From: CAWVWD01 sp045106825
GTDB lineage: Bacteria; Bacteroidota; Bacteroidia; Chitinophagales; Saprospiraceae
Assembly (NCBI GenBank): GCA_045106825.1
Contig: JBGCFH010000071.1
Coordinates: 1-64,000 of the forward strand
Length of the DNA: 64,000 nucleotides
Reading direction: 5' to 3'
A program made the position numbers and the translations under genes. Positions 17,753 to 25,962 of this stretch are shown here, piece after piece; the stretch's first letter is position 1, and each line of letters starts with the position of its first letter. A model generated the notes under the pieces. That model did not search any database, was not told the DNA's origin, and saw only the letters and a program-made list of their open reading frames with translations.

Positions 17753-18242
17753 GGTATATGTATTTTTATGGTATAAAAATTAATTTGTTTTATGCTTTTT
17801 GTGATTTTGTTTAAACAAATGTATGCATAAGTTCAACAAAAAGCAAGATTTTGATTTTTTTTTGTTGAATTTTTAGTGTGAAAAAGTTCAACAAAAAATC
17901 ATACTAAATTTTAAAATATTGATAATCAGTTGTTTATGAAATTATTTTATTGTTTTTAGTTTTCAATATTTTTTGAAAGAATGTGATTTTTATTAATTCT
18001 TAACATTTTATTAAGAGTTTGCACGATGATAATTATTACATATAACTACTTTGTAGTGTGTTTTGATTACTTTAGATATAGTATTTTACTATTTTGTTTA
18101 ATCTTTTGTTAAACAAAATGATGAAGATGCGATTGTTTTAACGATTTTATATTAAAATTGATTTTTTGTTTAATTAACGTTCAACAAAAATGAAATCAAC
18201 TATTTCAACAAAAAAACTTTAAAAAAACAGTAATTTTACAAA
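17753..18242. promoter_or_regulatory. Divergent regulatory region with five TTCAACAAAAA motifs
   Basis: 490 bp between the sigma gene (-) and the hydrolase gene (+). TTCAACAAAAA lies at 17832-17842, 17887-17897, 18180-18190 and 18205-18215, with one inverted copy at 17858-17870. Two palindromes built on TTTGTTTAAACAAA occur near 17806-17819 and 18094-18119. Dense, spaced repeats of this kind suggest an operator region for a DNA-binding regulator. Confidence 0.6.
17816..17846 (-). promoter_or_regulatory. Promoter of the ECF sigma gene
   Basis: Reading the minus strand: TTG (17846-17844), exactly 20-bp spacer, TACATTTG (17823-17816), a good TTG/TAnnTTTG match. A TTCAACAAAAA motif fills most of the spacer, so a bound protein there would block the promoter. 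Confidence 0.68.
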
Positions 18243-19475
18243 ATGGATTCATTGACACAAATCGTATTAGGTGCAGCCGTTGGCGAAGCGACATTAGGAA
18301 AGAAAATAGGAAACAAAGCAATTGTTTGGGGCGGGATTGCAGGAACAATTCCTGACTTAGATGTTTTAGGTAATGCCTTCATGACACCGATTGAAGCCTT
18401 AGCATTTCATCGAGGGATAACACATGCTCTGATTTTTTTTGTAATTGCTGGCCCAATATTCGCTTGGTTGACACATCAATTTTATAAACAAAAAATCTAT
18501 CGGCAACCGAGTTATAAAGCAACAATTTCTATGTTGTTCTCTTTGGTGTTTATCAGTTTTTTTGGTAGTTTGAATTATGTTTCGGCTGTTGATGGCAAAC
18601 CTTCAGTTATATTGATATTGATAACATTAGTCGCAACTTATTTCTTTTTTCGACGAATCTGGAATTATTGGCGAAAGCCAACCGAAGAAATAGATATGTC
18701 TGATGTTTCTATCAAAGATTGGTCGTTACTCTTTTGTTTAGGTTTTTTGACACATACTTTATTAGATGCTTGTACACCTTTCGGTACACAACTTTTTCAG
18801 CCGTTTTCTAATGTTCGTATTTCGTTTGATACAATAGCCGTTGTTGATCCGGTATATACTATTCCTTTTTTAATTTGCTTGATTATTGCTGCTTTTTATC
18901 ATCGAACGAGTTCAAAACGTCGCTTTTTTAATTGGTTAGGAATTGGCTTGAGTTGTGCTTATTTAGTATTTACTTTTTATAATCAACATCAAATTGAAAA
19001 CAAATTTAAAGCGTTGTTAGATGACCGAAATGTGACATATAATCAAGTCTCTGTTTTGCCAACTATTTTTAATAATGCCTTATGGCAGTGTGTTGCGGAG
19101 ACTGATACGAATTATGTATTTACAAATTATTCGATTTTTGATGAGGATTTGGATAAAATTAAATTAGTTCATATCACAAAAAATCATGACTTGTTAGCAC
19201 CTTATGAAAATGATAAAGAAGTAAATATCTTACAATGGTTTTCTAAAGGTTATTATAATATTGAAAAAAAATCGGATGGTTCGTTGTTATATAATGATTT
19301 AAAAATGGCTGTTATTCCAGAAGAAATTTTTGGTGAATTAACATTTGGCATGAATTATACAATTTCGGAAGCTGGTTCAGGTATTGTTATTACAGAAAAT
19401 CGAGAAATGGAATTTCCAGAAGGAATGTTTCAACGATTTTGGGAACGAATAAAAGGATATAAATACGATGAATAA
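18243..19475 (+). CDS. YdjM/DUF457-like membrane metal-dependent hydrolase
   Basis: 410 residues. MDSLTQIVLGAAVGEATLGK, then GGIAGTIPDLDV, is the start of the membrane-bound metal-dependent hydrolase (LexA-regulated YdjM-like, DUF457) family. HRGITHALIFF and HTLLDACTPFGTQLF carry the conserved His/Asp of the presumed metal site. About five membrane segments lie within residues 1-250; a soluble beta-rich C-terminal domain (~260-400) follows. Exact substrate is unknown for the family (lipid phosphatase-like activity has been proposed). Stands alone, divergent from the sigma gene; both may answer to the shared spacer. Confidence 0.87.
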   Translation: MDSLTQIVLGAAVGEATLGKKIGNKAIVWGGIAGTIPDLDVLGNAFMTPIEALAFHRGITHALIFFVIAGPIFAWLTHQFYKQKIYRQPSYKATISMLFSLVFISFFGSLNYVSAVDGKPSVILILITLVATYFFFRRIWNYWRKPTEEIDMSDVSIKDWSLLFCLGFLTHTLLDACTPFGTQLFQPFSNVRISFDTIAVVDPVYTIPFLICLIIAAFYHRTSSKRRFFNWLGIGLSCAYLVFTFYNQHQIENKFKALLDDRNVTYNQVSVLPTIFNNALWQCVAETDTNYVFTNYSIFDEDLDKIKLVHITKNHDLLAPYENDKEVNILQWFSKGYYNIEKKSDGSLLYNDLKMAVIPEEIFGELTFGMNYTISEAGSGIVITENREMEFPEGMFQRFWERIKGYKYDE

Positions 19476-19644
19476 AAGCCGATGAATGATTGACAGAAAA
19501 AAAATATTACTGTCAAAATGTCAAACTGACTTTTTAAAACATGTTTGCATAAAATAAATTATTTAAAGTGTTGATAATAAGTAGATTAGATTTTGTTTTA
19601 GAATAAAAGAAATGTCAAAATGCCTAAAATAATGAATATCACTG

Positions 19645-19652
19645 TATCTTTG
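19645..19652 (+). promoter_or_regulatory. -7 element before grpE
   Basis: TATCTTTG matches TAnnTTTG, 107 nt before the chosen grpE start. No clean TTG at the proper distance was found, which would suit an alternative or activated promoter. Confidence 0.4.
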
Positions 19653-19759
19653 TCAGCCTTTATTTTGAATAAAGATATTGGCAAAAAAATTGACATGAAT
19701 TAGGTACGTCAAATTGGTACAAATTCAGAAAAAAAATTGGATTGGATAAATACGAAACC

Positions 19760-20422
19760 ATGAACAAAGAAGAATTGACACAGGAAGAAATCAACGAGCA
19801 AACAGAAACGACTTCGAACGAGAATGAAACGACCGAAGTGAAAGAAGAAACTAAGAAAAATAGTAAGTTTCAAGAAATGCTAAATCAGTTTGTTGATGGT
19901 GTTACTGGAAACAAAGAACAAGCTGCAAAGGAATCAGACGAAACTACTGAAGAAGAGATAAATCCGTTGCAGGAACAGGTAGAAAAATTGATGACCGAAA
20001 AGGCAGAGTTGAGTGATAAATATCTACGATTATCTGCGGAGTTTCAGAACTATAGACGTAGAACGGCAAGAGAAAAAATGGATATTATCCAAACTGCTGG
20101 TCGTGATGTTATTAAGGTTTTGTTACCTGTTTTAGATGATTTTAATAGAGCTAAAAAAGCAGCGGACGATAATGATTCGATAGAGGCATTTAGTGAAGGT
20201 GTTCAGTTGGTGTATGAAAAACTACATCGAGTATTGGAACAAAAAGGACTTAAAGCTTTGGAAACAAATGGCAAAGTATTTAACGCTGATTTTCATGAAG
20301 CATTGACGGAGATTCCTGCACCGACAGACGATATGAAAGGCAAAATCATTGATACAATCGAAAGTGGTTATGCTTTAAATGATAAAATTATTCGCTACGC
20401 TAAGGTTGTAGTTGGAAAATAA
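19760..20422 (+). CDS. grpE: GrpE, nucleotide exchange factor of DnaK
   Basis: 220 residues from the ATG at 19760; an in-frame TTG at 19742 would add six residues. Acidic, disordered N-terminus (~1-75, Glu/Thr-rich), long coiled-coil helix (EQVEKLMTEKAELSDKYLRL), then the GrpE core (AEFQNYRRRTAREK, LLPVLDDFNRA, KGLKALETNGKVFNADFHEA) and a C-terminal beta-wing ending IIRYAKVVVGK. Releases ADP from DnaK. Cotranscription with dnaJ 127 bp downstream is likely, as in many Bacteroidota. Confidence 0.95.
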   Translation: MNKEELTQEEINEQTETTSNENETTEVKEETKKNSKFQEMLNQFVDGVTGNKEQAAKESDETTEEEINPLQEQVEKLMTEKAELSDKYLRLSAEFQNYRRRTAREKMDIIQTAGRDVIKVLLPVLDDFNRAKKAADDNDSIEAFSEGVQLVYEKLHRVLEQKGLKALETNGKVFNADFHEALTEIPAPTDDMKGKIIDTIESGYALNDKIIRYAKVVVGK

Positions 20423-20549
20423 TACGAGTTTCGGGTTGCGAGTTACGAGTTTTTAAAACCGTATAGTAAATCTAAAATTCAAAATTTTGTTTGATTATTT
20501 GGTGGTTGATTTAGCGTAATCAGTTGAATTTATTATTAAAAAATTAGGC

Positions 20550-21731
20550 ATGGCGACAAATTCAAGAATGGCAAATAAAAGAGATTATTACGAAATTTTG
20601 GGCGTTGGTAAAACTGCTGATGCGAAAGAAATCAAAAAAGCTTATCGCAAAATAGCGATGAAGTTTCATCCAGATCGTAATCCTGATAATAAAGAAGCGG
20701 AAGAAAAATTTAAAGAAGCGGCAGAAGCTTATGAAATCCTAAGTGATGAACAAAAACGAGCAAAATATGATCGTTTTGGACATGCAGGAATGGGACAAGG
20801 CGGCGGAGGTTTCCGTGGTAGCGGCGGGATGTCGATGGAAGATATTTTCTCTCAATTTGGTGATATCTTTGGCGGTGGTGGAAGTCCGTTTGAGTCATTT
20901 TTTGAATCCGGTCGTCGTAGTCAACGTCGTCAAACAGGACAACGTGGCTCAAATATTCGTATTAAAGTGAAATTAACTTTAGAGGATATTGAGAAAGGGG
21001 CGAAGAAGAAAATAAAAGTCAAAAAATATACAAATTGTAAACCTTGTAATGGTTCGGGTGCAAAAAGTGCCAACTCAATGGCAACGTGTAATACTTGTCG
21101 AGGTTCAGGTTATATTCGCAAAGTAAGTAATACATTCTTAGGTCAAATGCAGACGACTTCTGCTTGTCCGACTTGTAGTGGAACGGGTAAACAAATCACA
21201 GATAAATGTAGTACCTGTCGTGGCGAAGGTCGCACGTATGATTCGGAAGTGATTAGCATTGATATTCCTGCTGGTGTAAGTGAAGGTATGCAACTTTCGA
21301 TGAGCGGTCGAGGAAACTCTGGTAAAAATGGTGGACCAAATGGGGATTTATTAATTAATATCGAAGAAGTACCACACGATTACTTAACTCGTGATGGTAA
21401 TAATTTGATTTATGATTTATACCTCAACTTTGCTGATGCTGCATTAGGAACTTCTGTTGAAGTACCGACATTGACAGGAAAAGTGAAAATCAAAGTGCCT
21501 GAAGGTACACAAGGTGGAAAAATTTTCCGACTAAAGGGAAAAGGTTTACCGGGACTTCAAAGTTATGAACGAGGAGATCAATTGATTCATGTTAATATTT
21601 GGACACCAAAAAAATTATCTTCTGCCGAACGTACTTACTTAGAAAGAATGCGTGATATGTCAGGTTTTCAGCCAAATCCTGTGAAAGGAGAAAAAGGCTT
21701 TTTTGAAAAGATGAAAGATTATTTTGGATAA
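20550..21731 (+). CDS. dnaJ: DnaJ, Hsp40 co-chaperone
   Basis: 393 residues. J domain ~11-75 with the HPD motif in KFHPDRNPDN; Gly/Phe-rich linker ~80-135 (GGGGFRGSGGM); zinc-finger domain with four CxxCxGxG-type motifs (CKPCNGSG, CNTCRGSG, CPTCSGTG, CSTCRGEG); C-terminal substrate-binding beta-domains to the end. All eight Cys are present, so it is a full type I DnaJ. Stimulates DnaK ATPase. Start 20550 is used; ATG at 20568 (MANKRDYYEILG) is an equally plausible start. Confidence 0.96.
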   Translation: MATNSRMANKRDYYEILGVGKTADAKEIKKAYRKIAMKFHPDRNPDNKEAEEKFKEAAEAYEILSDEQKRAKYDRFGHAGMGQGGGGFRGSGGMSMEDIFSQFGDIFGGGGSPFESFFESGRRSQRRQTGQRGSNIRIKVKLTLEDIEKGAKKKIKVKKYTNCKPCNGSGAKSANSMATCNTCRGSGYIRKVSNTFLGQMQTTSACPTCSGTGKQITDKCSTCRGEGRTYDSEVISIDIPAGVSEGMQLSMSGRGNSGKNGGPNGDLLINIEEVPHDYLTRDGNNLIYDLYLNFADAALGTSVEVPTLTGKVKIKVPEGTQGGKIFRLKGKGLPGLQSYERGDQLIHVNIWTPKKLSSAERTYLERMRDMSGFQPNPVKGEKGFFEKMKDYFG

Positions 21732-21756
21732 AAAACAGTTTGACTTGAATATTATA

Positions 21757-21797
21757 AAAACAGGCATTTGGAAAGCTCCAAATGCCTGTTTTTTTGA
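21757..21797. terminator. Bidirectional terminator between dnaJ and phhB
   Basis: AAAACAGGCATTTGGA, AAGC loop, TCCAAATGCCTGTTTTTTT. A-tract and T-tract allow use from both sides. Confidence 0.85.
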
Positions 21798-21822
21798 TAA
21801 ATCTTATTTATCGTTTATAACT

Positions 21823-22065
21823 CTATTTGTATTTTTGATAAATCTCAGTTATCGTTGCCGCCAATTTATAATCTTTATCCGTAACAATATTTCCTGCATC
21901 ATGTGTCGATAATTCGATATTGACCGTATTCCATACATTACTCCAATTTGGATGATGATTTTGTTTTTCGGCATGAAAAGCAATTTCTGTCATGAAGGCA
22001 AATGCTTCTGTGAAATCTTTGAATTTTAAGGTTACCTGTAATTGGTTGTTTGTTTTTGTGAACAT
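21823..22065 (-). CDS. phhB: Pterin-4a-carbinolamine dehydratase
   Basis: 80 residues, slightly shorter than the usual ~95-110. FTEAFAFMTEIAFHAEKQNHHPNW contains the conserved catalytic His pair and HHPNW signature (here EKQNHHPNWSNVWNTV), and the C-terminal half ELSTHDAGNIVTDKDYKLA is the family's T(H)D.gGlt..D..LA block. Dehydrates 4a-hydroxytetrahydropterin, recycling the cofactor of aromatic amino acid hydroxylases; no hydroxylase gene is in view. Lies 14 bp after the MOSC gene, so probably its operon partner. Confidence 0.92.
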   Translation of the reverse strand: MFTKTNNQLQVTLKFKDFTEAFAFMTEIAFHAEKQNHHPNWSNVWNTVNIELSTHDAGNIVTDKDYKLAATITEIYQKYK

Positions 22066-22079
22066 GTTTTAAGTTTGTT

Positions 22080-22568
22080 TTAATCATTAATCACTAAACT
22101 AACGTTGTCTCCCATTTTGATTTCTCCACTTTTGATAATTCTTGCCGTAATTCCGCCATGACCTCGCATCGCATTATAACCGCCAGCACCTAAGTTTTCT
22201 TCCATTCGAGAACAAGGATGACATTGTCCAGTTGTTTCAAGAACAACAGAACCAATCTTAAATTGTTGTTCTTTTAAGGCTAAAAGATTTAAGCCTTTTA
22301 TGACGATATTTCGCCTTACCATTTCAGGGCGAACAGGAGTTTTCATAATTGCGGTTGTTGCTAACAGATGCTCAAATTGAATCAAGGTTACTTGTCGTTT
22401 TCCGTCTTTATTGTAGCGATCACCTTCTAATCCTGTTTCAAAATTTGCTTTTACTTTTTTAACAACATTCATGTCTGCACGTTTTTCGGGACGAACGCCA
22501 ATCCAGACGACTTCTCCAGTTTGAGGCATTGTGTTCATAATCTTGCCCATTGGTGAGTTTTTATTCAT
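22080..22568 (-). CDS. MOSC domain protein
   Basis: 162 residues from ATG 22568; the reading frame is open further upstream but that part overlaps the preceding gene. TGEVVWIGVRPEKR, GLEGDRYNKDGKRQVTLI, EMVRRNIVIKGLNL and the Cys-containing GQCHPCSRMEE are the MOSC beta-barrel signatures; the Cys is the presumed sulfur- or molybdenum-cofactor-linked residue. MOSC proteins handle sulfur transfer or molybdenum-cofactor-dependent chemistry (YiiM/YcbX-like). The start codon overlaps the stop of the upstream gene by 8 nt (ATGAATAA), indicating translational coupling. No Mo-enzyme gene is nearby. Confidence 0.88.
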   Translation of the reverse strand: MNKNSPMGKIMNTMPQTGEVVWIGVRPEKRADMNVVKKVKANFETGLEGDRYNKDGKRQVTLIQFEHLLATTAIMKTPVRPEMVRRNIVIKGLNLLALKEQQFKIGSVVLETTGQCHPCSRMEENLGAGGYNAMRGHGGITARIIKSGEIKMGDNVSLVIND

Positions 22569-23382
22569 CTTGTTCTGTTTTTGTAAAGGTATAAGTAATA
22601 TAACCACATTCTCTATCAGGTGCATATACATTTAGAGAAAACTTATACTTTCGTACATTTGCTAATACCAAACTTATGATATCAGCATCTTTAATATTTG
22701 TCTCCGCAGGTATAATTTTCGCTTCTGTAATATCACCTTCTTTATTAACACAAAAATTGAGTTTAATATTTCCATTAACCTCTTTGGCTGTTTGTGGAGG
22801 ATCAGGAATAAAACGCATACTATGATGGTTGATTCCTTCTACATTGCCTGGTAGTAATGGATTTGTTTTTTTAGGAATAATAATTCCGCCTGTTCCTTCT
22901 TCTGAATCGAGTATCGCAACACCATTTAAAGTATCAGATTTAGTTGTGTTGTTGGCATATATCATTGTTTTTTGGGATAAAAACTGAGAAAGTATTATTG
23001 TATAATATCGTTGTGTAGAAAGCGGAAGAGATTGCAAAAGATAATCATATTGTTGCCAAATATCATTGGCTGAATTTTCAGTTGGAATACAAATATCTTT
23101 ATTAAATGTTCCATCTTTGATACGTACCAAATAACCTGCTAAATCTCCGGATACTCGAAAAAGTCCCATAATATCTGCGTGAAAAGAAGTAGAAAAGTTA
23201 TAATCTTTGAGCCGTGTCATTGTATAACCTTGCTTCATGTCCAAACCATAATCAATTGTAAAGCGATAGCCTTTGGTGATAAAGTTGTATTCTTCTTGTG
23301 TCGTTTGTCCATAAGTTAGTTGACAACAGAATATTGTTATCATGATGAAACCAACACATTTTTTCATTTTTACATATTTCAT
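22561..23382 (-). CDS. Secreted protein with TonB C-terminal-like domain
   Basis: 273 residues. Signal peptide ~1-25 (ends LTYGQ); a second possible ATG is 5 codons in. Residues ~30-150 are unrecognised (Tyr/Ser-rich, LQSLPLSTQRYYTIILSQFL). From ~175 the pattern RFIPDPPQTAKEVNGNIKL, NFCVNKEGDITEAKIIP..., ANVRKYKF is that of the TonB C-terminal fold. There is no N-terminal anchor helix distinct from the signal peptide, so it is probably not a classical energy transducer. It overlaps the MOSC start by 8 nt, forming a three-gene minus-strand unit with MOSC and phhB, although the functions seem unrelated. Confidence 0.78.
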   Translation of the reverse strand: MKYVKMKKCVGFIMITIFCCQLTYGQTTQEEYNFITKGYRFTIDYGLDMKQGYTMTRLKDYNFSTSFHADIMGLFRVSGDLAGYLVRIKDGTFNKDICIPTENSANDIWQQYDYLLQSLPLSTQRYYTIILSQFLSQKTMIYANNTTKSDTLNGVAILDSEEGTGGIIIPKKTNPLLPGNVEGINHHSMRFIPDPPQTAKEVNGNIKLNFCVNKEGDITEAKIIPAETNIKDADIISLVLANVRKYKFSLNVYAPDRECGYITYTFTKTEQDE

Positions 23383-23840
23383 TTAAGTAGATTCTTTATT
23401 TTTTCTTTTATGAAGAGGCAGTATTTATATAAGCAAAAAAAACAATTTATACAATTTATAGATTTTTTTTTGTTTAAGGAACAGGCAATTAATTATGGTT
23501 CTTTGATTTTTTTTGTGGAAACGCTCAAAATTCAAAATAATAAAAATTTTTCGATGATAGTCTTTAGTATCAGGTATTTGATTGAAAATCAACGGAGTAC
23601 CAAATATTATTGTAACCGATTTTATTGTTTACAATTTTCATCGAAAACCACAATTTTTTTCAGAGAACCTTAATTATTATCTATTCCTTAACGTGGCGAA
23701 GCCACTACCATAGTTACGTGTTTCGAGTTTGACAGTCAGCCCCGAAACAACAAATTTCAGAACTTAGAAATTAATTATAAAAATAACAAAAGGCATTCCT
23801 TACATGAAGAAATGCCTTTTGTTATAAAAATAGACTCTAA
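23383..23840. other. Intergenic region with dispersed-repeat fragment
   Basis: 458 bp. Holds AACGTGGCGAAGCCACTACC (23690-23709, same unit as 15309), followed by CGAGTTTGACAGTCAGCCCCG and AATTTCAGAACTTAG words of the CCCGAG-type family, then a bidirectional terminator at 23783. The short plus-strand ORF here has no protein-like features. Confidence 0.55.
23783..23826. terminator. Terminator of the minus-strand gene at 23841
   Basis: ATAACAAAAGGCATT and AATGCCTTTTGTTAT stem, 15 nt past the stop codon; T-runs are present on the minus strand (TTTT within the stem foot) so it can work for that gene. Confidence 0.65.
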
Positions 23841-24638
23841 TTAATTTTGAAATATTACACTATCTTTAATAAGATACCAATATGTTTCCACATAACTTTC
23901 AGTCAATGCATCTTTAATTGCAATCTCCGTATTTGTATCAAAACTCGAAATAAAGGGAATCGTACTTTCTAAAGTTTTGACATGATTAATATATTTAGTC
24001 TGTGTCTTTGAAGTTTTGAAACTATCATCTCTGATTTTCATTATTTCAAAACCAATAACAGCATATGACTGAATCGTTGTATTCATTGACTTCAACCATT
24101 TTTCTAAATGTTCCGTGTCATTATTTTTAACAAAAATAAGCATTTGCTTACAAAGTTCATTCGTTTCGTTTATTTCTAATGTATAATCCATTAATGGCAA
24201 CATCAACTTATCTGTCAAATCAATCGTTGTATTATAAAATTGCTCATGAGATTCGACAAAGCCTTCAAAATCAACATGAATTTGAGTGAATTTTTGATTT
24301 TCTTCTGCTTTTATACCTAATAGTTCGACAGAAGAAAAGAGAATCTTATCTCTTGCATCTGTCATAAAAGCAAAATTGAACCAATGCGTCTTAAAGCTTA
24401 CTTTATTGTAAGGCATTTTTTTTCTGAATTTAAACTCCTCGACATCTTTAATTTTACGAGTTGTTTTATATTCCTCGCCATTTAATCCTAATAAATCCAG
24501 AAATTGAGGTAAGGTCATACTTCGTCTTCCTTCCTCAAGAACTTTCTCTATTTCGGGCATAACATCAGGTTGTGCCAAAACAGGTTGTGCTATCATAGCA
24601 CACAATAATAGTGTTGTGAAAAATGTAAAAACTTTCAT
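23841..24638 (-). CDS. Secreted protein of unknown function
   Basis: 265 residues from ATG 24638. The frame runs open another 56 codons upstream into the MITE (24682-24850), but that part is repeat-derived; the ATG at 24638 begins a normal signal peptide (MKVFTFFTTLLLCAMIAQPV, ending LAQ). Mature part is alpha/beta: VLEEGRRSMTLPQFLDLLGL, KTHWFNFAFMTDARDKILFSS, a run of helices, and a C-terminus ending LIKDSVIFQN. No domain recognised. The MITE sits 44 bp upstream of the start, so it may shape this gene's promoter. Confidence 0.75.
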   Translation of the reverse strand: MKVFTFFTTLLLCAMIAQPVLAQPDVMPEIEKVLEEGRRSMTLPQFLDLLGLNGEEYKTTRKIKDVEEFKFRKKMPYNKVSFKTHWFNFAFMTDARDKILFSSVELLGIKAEENQKFTQIHVDFEGFVESHEQFYNTTIDLTDKLMLPLMDYTLEINETNELCKQMLIFVKNNDTEHLEKWLKSMNTTIQSYAVIGFEIMKIRDDSFKTSKTQTKYINHVKTLESTIPFISSFDTNTEIAIKDALTESYVETYWYLIKDSVIFQN

Positions 24639-24681
24639 AGGTTGCTTCAACTGTAATTTTATACGTGTAGTAATTATAATT

Positions 24682-24850
24682 AGTATTGAGATAAAAATAA
24701 CTATACATTCTTGACTTGCCTTTTTTATCAATAATTTCGTTGATCCCGAGAACTCGGGACGTCGAAGCAAAGGCTTCGACTGCGTTTTTCGCCTTATTCT
24801 TGACAAAAATCCTGCGTTAAAGAACGTACATTTATTTATATTTCAATACT
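24682..24850 (-). mobile_element. MITE-like element, copy 2
   Basis: Reverse-complement copy of 13359-13529; differences are a handful of substitutions and single-base indels (for example CCCGAGTT versus CCCGAGTC inside the central palindrome). Terminal inverted repeats and both internal palindromes are preserved. Confidence 0.72.
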
Positions 24851-25148
24851 TAGTAATTTTATACGAAAGGCACTTTAGTTAAAGTTACGATAATATTGAA
24901 TTTATTATTATTTGAAATAAATCAATATGTGATAATAACGGTGCTAAAATGTTTTTTTTGACTTTATTCTGATTATTTAATACGAAAATACTTTGTGAAA
25001 TGTCACATTCAGTAACTCATATGTATTGTTAACTAAAAATAATGATATTTTGTTTTGAGGTAAAATAACAATTATTAATTAAAATTCATCATATATAATA
25101 TATAGTTTATTTTTCTGAACTCATGATGTGAAAATGTTATTAATTTTG

Positions 25149-25178
25149 TTGAAAAAGATATATAAAGTTTTATATTTG
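25149..25178 (+). promoter_or_regulatory. Promoter of the coiled-coil gene at 25260
   Basis: TTG (25149-25151), 19-bp spacer, TATATTTG (25171-25178). The TTG is part of a TTTTGTTGAAAAA word resembling the motif at 17753-18242. Confidence 0.65.
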
Positions 25179-25259
25179 GATGTGTAAAGTCAATGCAATA
25201 TATAATTGTACTTATTGAATGAATGAATATTATTTGTTAACTAATAAAAATTCAGGCTT

Positions 25260-25676
25260 ATGAAAGAATTACCATCAAATGTTCTTGAAGAAATCAATCA
25301 GTTAATAGCTCAAGAAGAAAATTGGTTAAATCAATTAAAAAAAAGCGAAGATGAATTAGAAAATCTTCAAGAAGTATTAGATGTTTACTCCAAACATTCT
25401 AATTTAAGTGAGCAAAAATCAGTTAGCCATTATCAAAATCTATTCAATCATTATCGTATAGAATTAATAAGAGATATGAAACATCATGTTCGTATTAATT
25501 TACAAGATTTACGTGCTTTAGTTACTCGTCAACCAGAACGCTACTATCACAGTTATTTGAATAATCTACAAGATCACAGTCAACATGTCAACAAATTTTT
25601 TAAGTATTTTGATAAAATGAAACAGGAATTTCGTGAAGCGATTAGTTACGAGAGACTTCGTGCAACAGCATCGTAA
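25260..25676 (+). CDS. Small helical protein of unknown function
   Basis: 138 residues, no signal peptide or membrane segment. Almost wholly helical; residues ~5-50 (NQLIAQEENWLNQLKKSEDE, then LENLQEVLDVYSKH) look like a coiled coil, and the rest is rich in His, Arg, Tyr and Asn (RYYHSYLNNLQDHSQHVNKF). No family recognised. It has a clear own promoter with a ~80-nt leader and a strong terminator, so it is a real, independently expressed cytoplasmic protein. Confidence 0.75.
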   Translation: MKELPSNVLEEINQLIAQEENWLNQLKKSEDELENLQEVLDVYSKHSNLSEQKSVSHYQNLFNHYRIELIRDMKHHVRINLQDLRALVTRQPERYYHSYLNNLQDHSQHVNKFFKYFDKMKQEFREAISYERLRATAS

Positions 25677-25766
25677 ATTATTTGATTAGAGTGCAAACAA
25701 TTATCTTCTGAATATCTTCTGAATATCTTCTGAAATGTATTTTTTTGAGAATATTTGGAACATTTT

Positions 25767-25811
25767 AAAAAAAGTCAAGACGTTAATATCATAATGTCTT
25801 GACTTTTTTTA
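25767..25811 (+). terminator. Intrinsic terminator
   Basis: AAAAAAAGTCAAGAC, 14-nt loop, GTCTTGACTTTTTTT; about 90 nt after the stop of the coiled-coil gene. Confidence 0.85.
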
Positions 25812-25962
25812 GGCAGATTTATAGAGTATTTCAAAAATTATCGTTTTAGCTATCGTAACAATTTTAAGTAAAAACGGAAATGCAGCCGCTAATGGCAAAA
25901 ACTGCAAAATAAACTCTTATTTAACTTTTTCTTCTACAAACTATTGTTTAGACAAGCTCTTA

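Larger units (their letters stand above)
24639..25259. other. Divergent intergenic region with MITE copy 2 and a promoter
   Basis: Contains the MITE (24682-24850), an AT-rich stretch with no features (24851-25130), and a promoter for the next gene (25149-25178). Confidence 0.6.

Noticed and set aside
23320..23673. 117-codon plus-strand ORF
   Set aside because: AT-rich, Phe/Ile/Lys-heavy, overlaps the start of the TonB-C-like gene, no domain pattern.
24639..24806. 56-residue N-terminal extension of the secreted protein at 23841
   Set aside because: Lies in MITE copy 2; a normal signal peptide starts at the internal ATG 24638.
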